Source: Parerythrobacter jejuensis (GTDB lineage Bacteria > Pseudomonadota > Alphaproteobacteria > Sphingomonadales > Sphingomonadaceae). Taken from it: a stretch of 64,000 nucleotides of DNA. Positions 62,363-64,000 of this stretch are shown here, one piece after another (positions within the stretch are counted from its first letter, which is position 1; every line of letters starts with the position of its first letter). The position numbers were made by a program, and so were the translations under genes. The notes beneath the pieces were generated by a model. The model did not search any database. It was not told the DNA's origin and was given only the letters and a program-made list of their open reading frames with translations. Location of the stretch: the NCBI RefSeq assembly GCF_039536765.1, contig NZ_BAAAZF010000001.1:1674001-1738000 (forward strand), in the 5' to 3' direction.

Positions 62363-64000
62363 TCAGCCGCGCAATTCCGCTCCCAGCTTGGCGACAGCGG
62401 CAACGACCGCGTCTGAAATCGCCTTCAGTTCTGCATCCTTGTAGCTTTGGTCCTGCGGCTGCAGCATGACTTCGATTGCGATCGATTTCTTGCCTTCTGG
62501 AACGCCTTGGCCTGCGAAAACGTCGAAGACGCGGGCGTCCACCACGTTCTTCTTGTCTGCACCCCTGGTCGCGCGAACCAGATCGGCAGCAGCAAGATCA
62601 TCGGGAACCAGGAATGCGAAGTCGCGAGTCACGGCCTGCAACGCCGGCGGCGCGTAAGAGGAACGGGCGAAGCTCGCGTTCTTCTTCGCCGGAATCTCGT
62701 CGAGGTGAATGCCCAACGCAGCGACCGGCACATCGACGTCGATTGCCTTGAGCGTTGAAGGATGCAGCATGCCGAAGCTGGCGATGCGCTTCTTCGGCCC
62801 CAGCCGTAGCGTCGCTGACTGGCCAGGGTGATAGACATCGCCTGCTTCGCCCATAACCATCAGATTGCCAACCGGCGCACCGGCAGCCTCCAATAGGCTG
62901 AGACAAAGGGCTTTGGCATCAAACGCATCGAAGTGTGCAGGCTTGCCACCGTCCCAGCTTCGCGCATGCTTTTCTCCAGCCAGCAAGCACACCAGCGTGG
63001 GATGCTCGCCGCTTTCGAGATAGCGCCGCCCGATCTCGAACAAGCGGACCGATGATGCCCCGCGGTCGAGATTGCGTTGCACGGCGGACAACAGGCCCGG
63101 CAGCAGCGAAGGCCGCATGACCTTCATGTCTTCGCTGATCGGATTTTCGAGCGACCAGCGCCCGCCGCCGACAAGAGCGGCCTGCTCTTCGGAGATGAAC
63201 GACCAGGTGATCGCTTCGTTGAGGCCGCTAGCGGCTGCAGCGCGGCGCAGCTTTCGCTCCATCGCCTGCTGCGGCGTCGCCGTTGGCTGGGCGACGCCAT
63301 CTGGACGCGGCAGCGGCACGCTTGCGACCTTGTCGAGCCCGTGGATGCGCACGATCTCTTCGACCAGGTCAGCCGTACCTTCGATATCGTGGCGACGCAA
63401 TGGAACGGTGACGTTCCAGTTCTCGTCCACGACGAAGCCCAGCCCGATCAGGATGGCGCGTTGCTCTGGAACGCCAACCTCGACTCCGCCGAGCTTGGCT
63501 ACCAGCGCGGGATCGAAGGTAAGCGTCATCGCGTCAGTCGGCGCCGTACCTGCCCGCACCGTTTCGCTTGGTTCACCGCCAGCCAATTCGACAATCAGCC
63601 CGGTCAATAGATCAAGGCCCGCATCGAGGAATTCCGGATCAACGCCCCGTTCGAAGCGCGTGCGGGCATCCGAGGCCAGGCCCAGTTTGCGGCCCGTTAC
63701 CCCGATCCGCTCGGGGTCGAAATAGGCGATCTCGAGAAGGACATCGGTCGTACTATCGGTCACGCCGGAATCTTCGCCACCCATGATCCCGGCAATGTCG
63801 TGCACCCCGCTATCATCGGCGATCACGGTCATGCTCGAATCGAGTGCGTACGTCTTCTCGTTGAGCGCCAGCACTCGCTCGCCATCTTGCGCCCGGCGCG
63901 CCACGACGGCACCGGTCAGCTTGGCCAGATCATAGGCGTGGGCCGGCCGGCCATAGGCGAGCATCAGATAGTTGGTGAGGTCGACCAGCAGCGAGATCGG
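62363..64000 (-). CDS. pheT: Phenylalanine-tRNA ligase beta subunit (5' end outside the window)
   Basis: The last 545 codons are present; the frame is open to the window edge, beginning mid-protein with the B3/B4 region (SLLVDLTNYL, GRPAHAYDLAKL). Next are the B5 domain (about VGVPEQRAILIGLGF, LVEEIVRIHGLDKV), the catalytic-like core (SFISEEQAAL, MRPSLLPGLLSAV) and the C-terminal FDX-anticodon binding domain (AVTRDFAFLVPDDLA, SIAIEVMLQPQDQSYKDAEL). With PheS it forms the heterotetrameric synthetase. N-terminal EMAP-like domain not seen. Confidence 0.95.
   Translation of the reverse strand, partial: PISLLVDLTNYLMLAYGRPAHAYDLAKLTGAVVARRAQDGERVLALNEKTYALDSSMTVIADDSGVHDIAGIMGGEDSGVTDSTTDVLLEIAYFDPERIGVTGRKLGLASDARTRFERGVDPEFLDAGLDLLTGLIVELAGGEPSETVRAGTAPTDAMTLTFDPALVAKLGGVEVGVPEQRAILIGLGFVVDENWNVTVPLRRHDIEGTADLVEEIVRIHGLDKVASVPLPRPDGVAQPTATPQQAMERKLRRAAAASGLNEAITWSFISEEQAALVGGGRWSLENPISEDMKVMRPSLLPGLLSAVQRNLDRGASSVRLFEIGRRYLESGEHPTLVCLLAGEKHARSWDGGKPAHFDAFDAKALCLSLLEAAGAPVGNLMVMGEAGDVYHPGQSATLRLGPKKRIASFGMLHPSTLKAIDVDVPVAALGIHLDEIPAKKNASFARSSYAPPALQAVTRDFAFLVPDDLAAADLVRATRGADKKNVVDARVFDVFAGQGVPEGKKSIAIEVMLQPQDQSYKDAELKAISDAVVAAVAKLGAELRG

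Noticed and set aside
61301-62416. 371-codon open frame on plus opposite prfC
   Set aside because: Shadow of the prfC coding strand; its translation is Arg/His-rich and resembles no family.

Overview
The window is high-GC bacterial chromosome from an alphaproteobacterium, most likely order Sphingomonadales, family Erythrobacteraceae or a close relative. The evidence is the set of marker genes: the cell-cycle regulators CtrA and DivK, a soluble serine palmitoyltransferase with its own acyl carrier protein (sphingolipid synthesis), an lptB-rpoN pair, a DksA with a degenerate zinc finger, and a gene transfer agent (GTA) cluster of the Rhodobacter capsulatus type. I found no rRNA, tRNA, insertion sequence, integrase or CRISPR array.

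Layout. 1-2.7 kb: end of lptB, rpoN, and ctrA with a regulatory-looking leader. 2.7-14.4 kb: housekeeping genes, namely an MscS channel, trmB, a DUF3592 membrane protein, a malic enzyme-phosphotransacetylase fusion, mutS, and a minus-strand run ending in 3-hydroxyacyl-CoA dehydrogenase, cobalamin adenosyltransferase, a HIG1-like protein and gluQRS. 14.5-18.2 kb: an HNH nuclease and a tightly overlapping kynA-kynB-kynU-GFA operon that takes tryptophan to anthranilate. 18.3-21.8 kb: DUF4112, an orphan peptide-binding lipoprotein, PilZ, DksA and a Sel1-like protein. 21.8-25.1 kb: a five-gene overlapping operon (FemAB-like, GDPD, RidA, HAD, DUF3572), divergent from divK-acp-spt (25.1-27.1 kb). 27.1-29.4 kb: a fatty acid hydroxylase divergent from a Crp-type regulator, then a YqaA-family protein.

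29.6-43.5 kb holds the most notable region, a nearly complete GTA structural cluster on the plus strand: small and large terminase, portal, DUF6127, prohead protease, capsid, connector, a 52-residue ORF where g7 would lie, tail terminator, tail tube, g10, tail chaperone, short tape measure, g12, hub, NlpC/P60 peptidase, g15 and a DUF2793 gene. It has no integrase, repressor, lysis genes or att sites, as expected of a domesticated GTA. Unusual points are a g12 (DUF2460) protein extended by about 580 residues that look TIM-barrel-like, a g15 that is short and seems to lack the GTA_TIM region, no full-length g7 stopper, and strong hairpins in the leader, between g2 and g3, and between g5 and g6.

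43.7-64 kb: an OmpA porin with a 25-proline linker, Cu/Zn superoxide dismutase, queC with an MFS transporter, an argD-argF-hslO operon, a double cold-shock-domain protein with a long glycine-rich arm, an M20 amidohydrolase, an operon of a second membrane hydroxylase with a GMC oxidoreductase, glnK-amt, two small enzymes, and pheT-prfC, with pheT running off the window. The genes fit a free-living aerobic heterotroph with de novo queuosine synthesis, PII-controlled ammonium uptake and sphingolipid membranes. Start sites were moved downstream from the longest reading frame wherever family alignment, gene overlap or a ribosome binding site favoured it.
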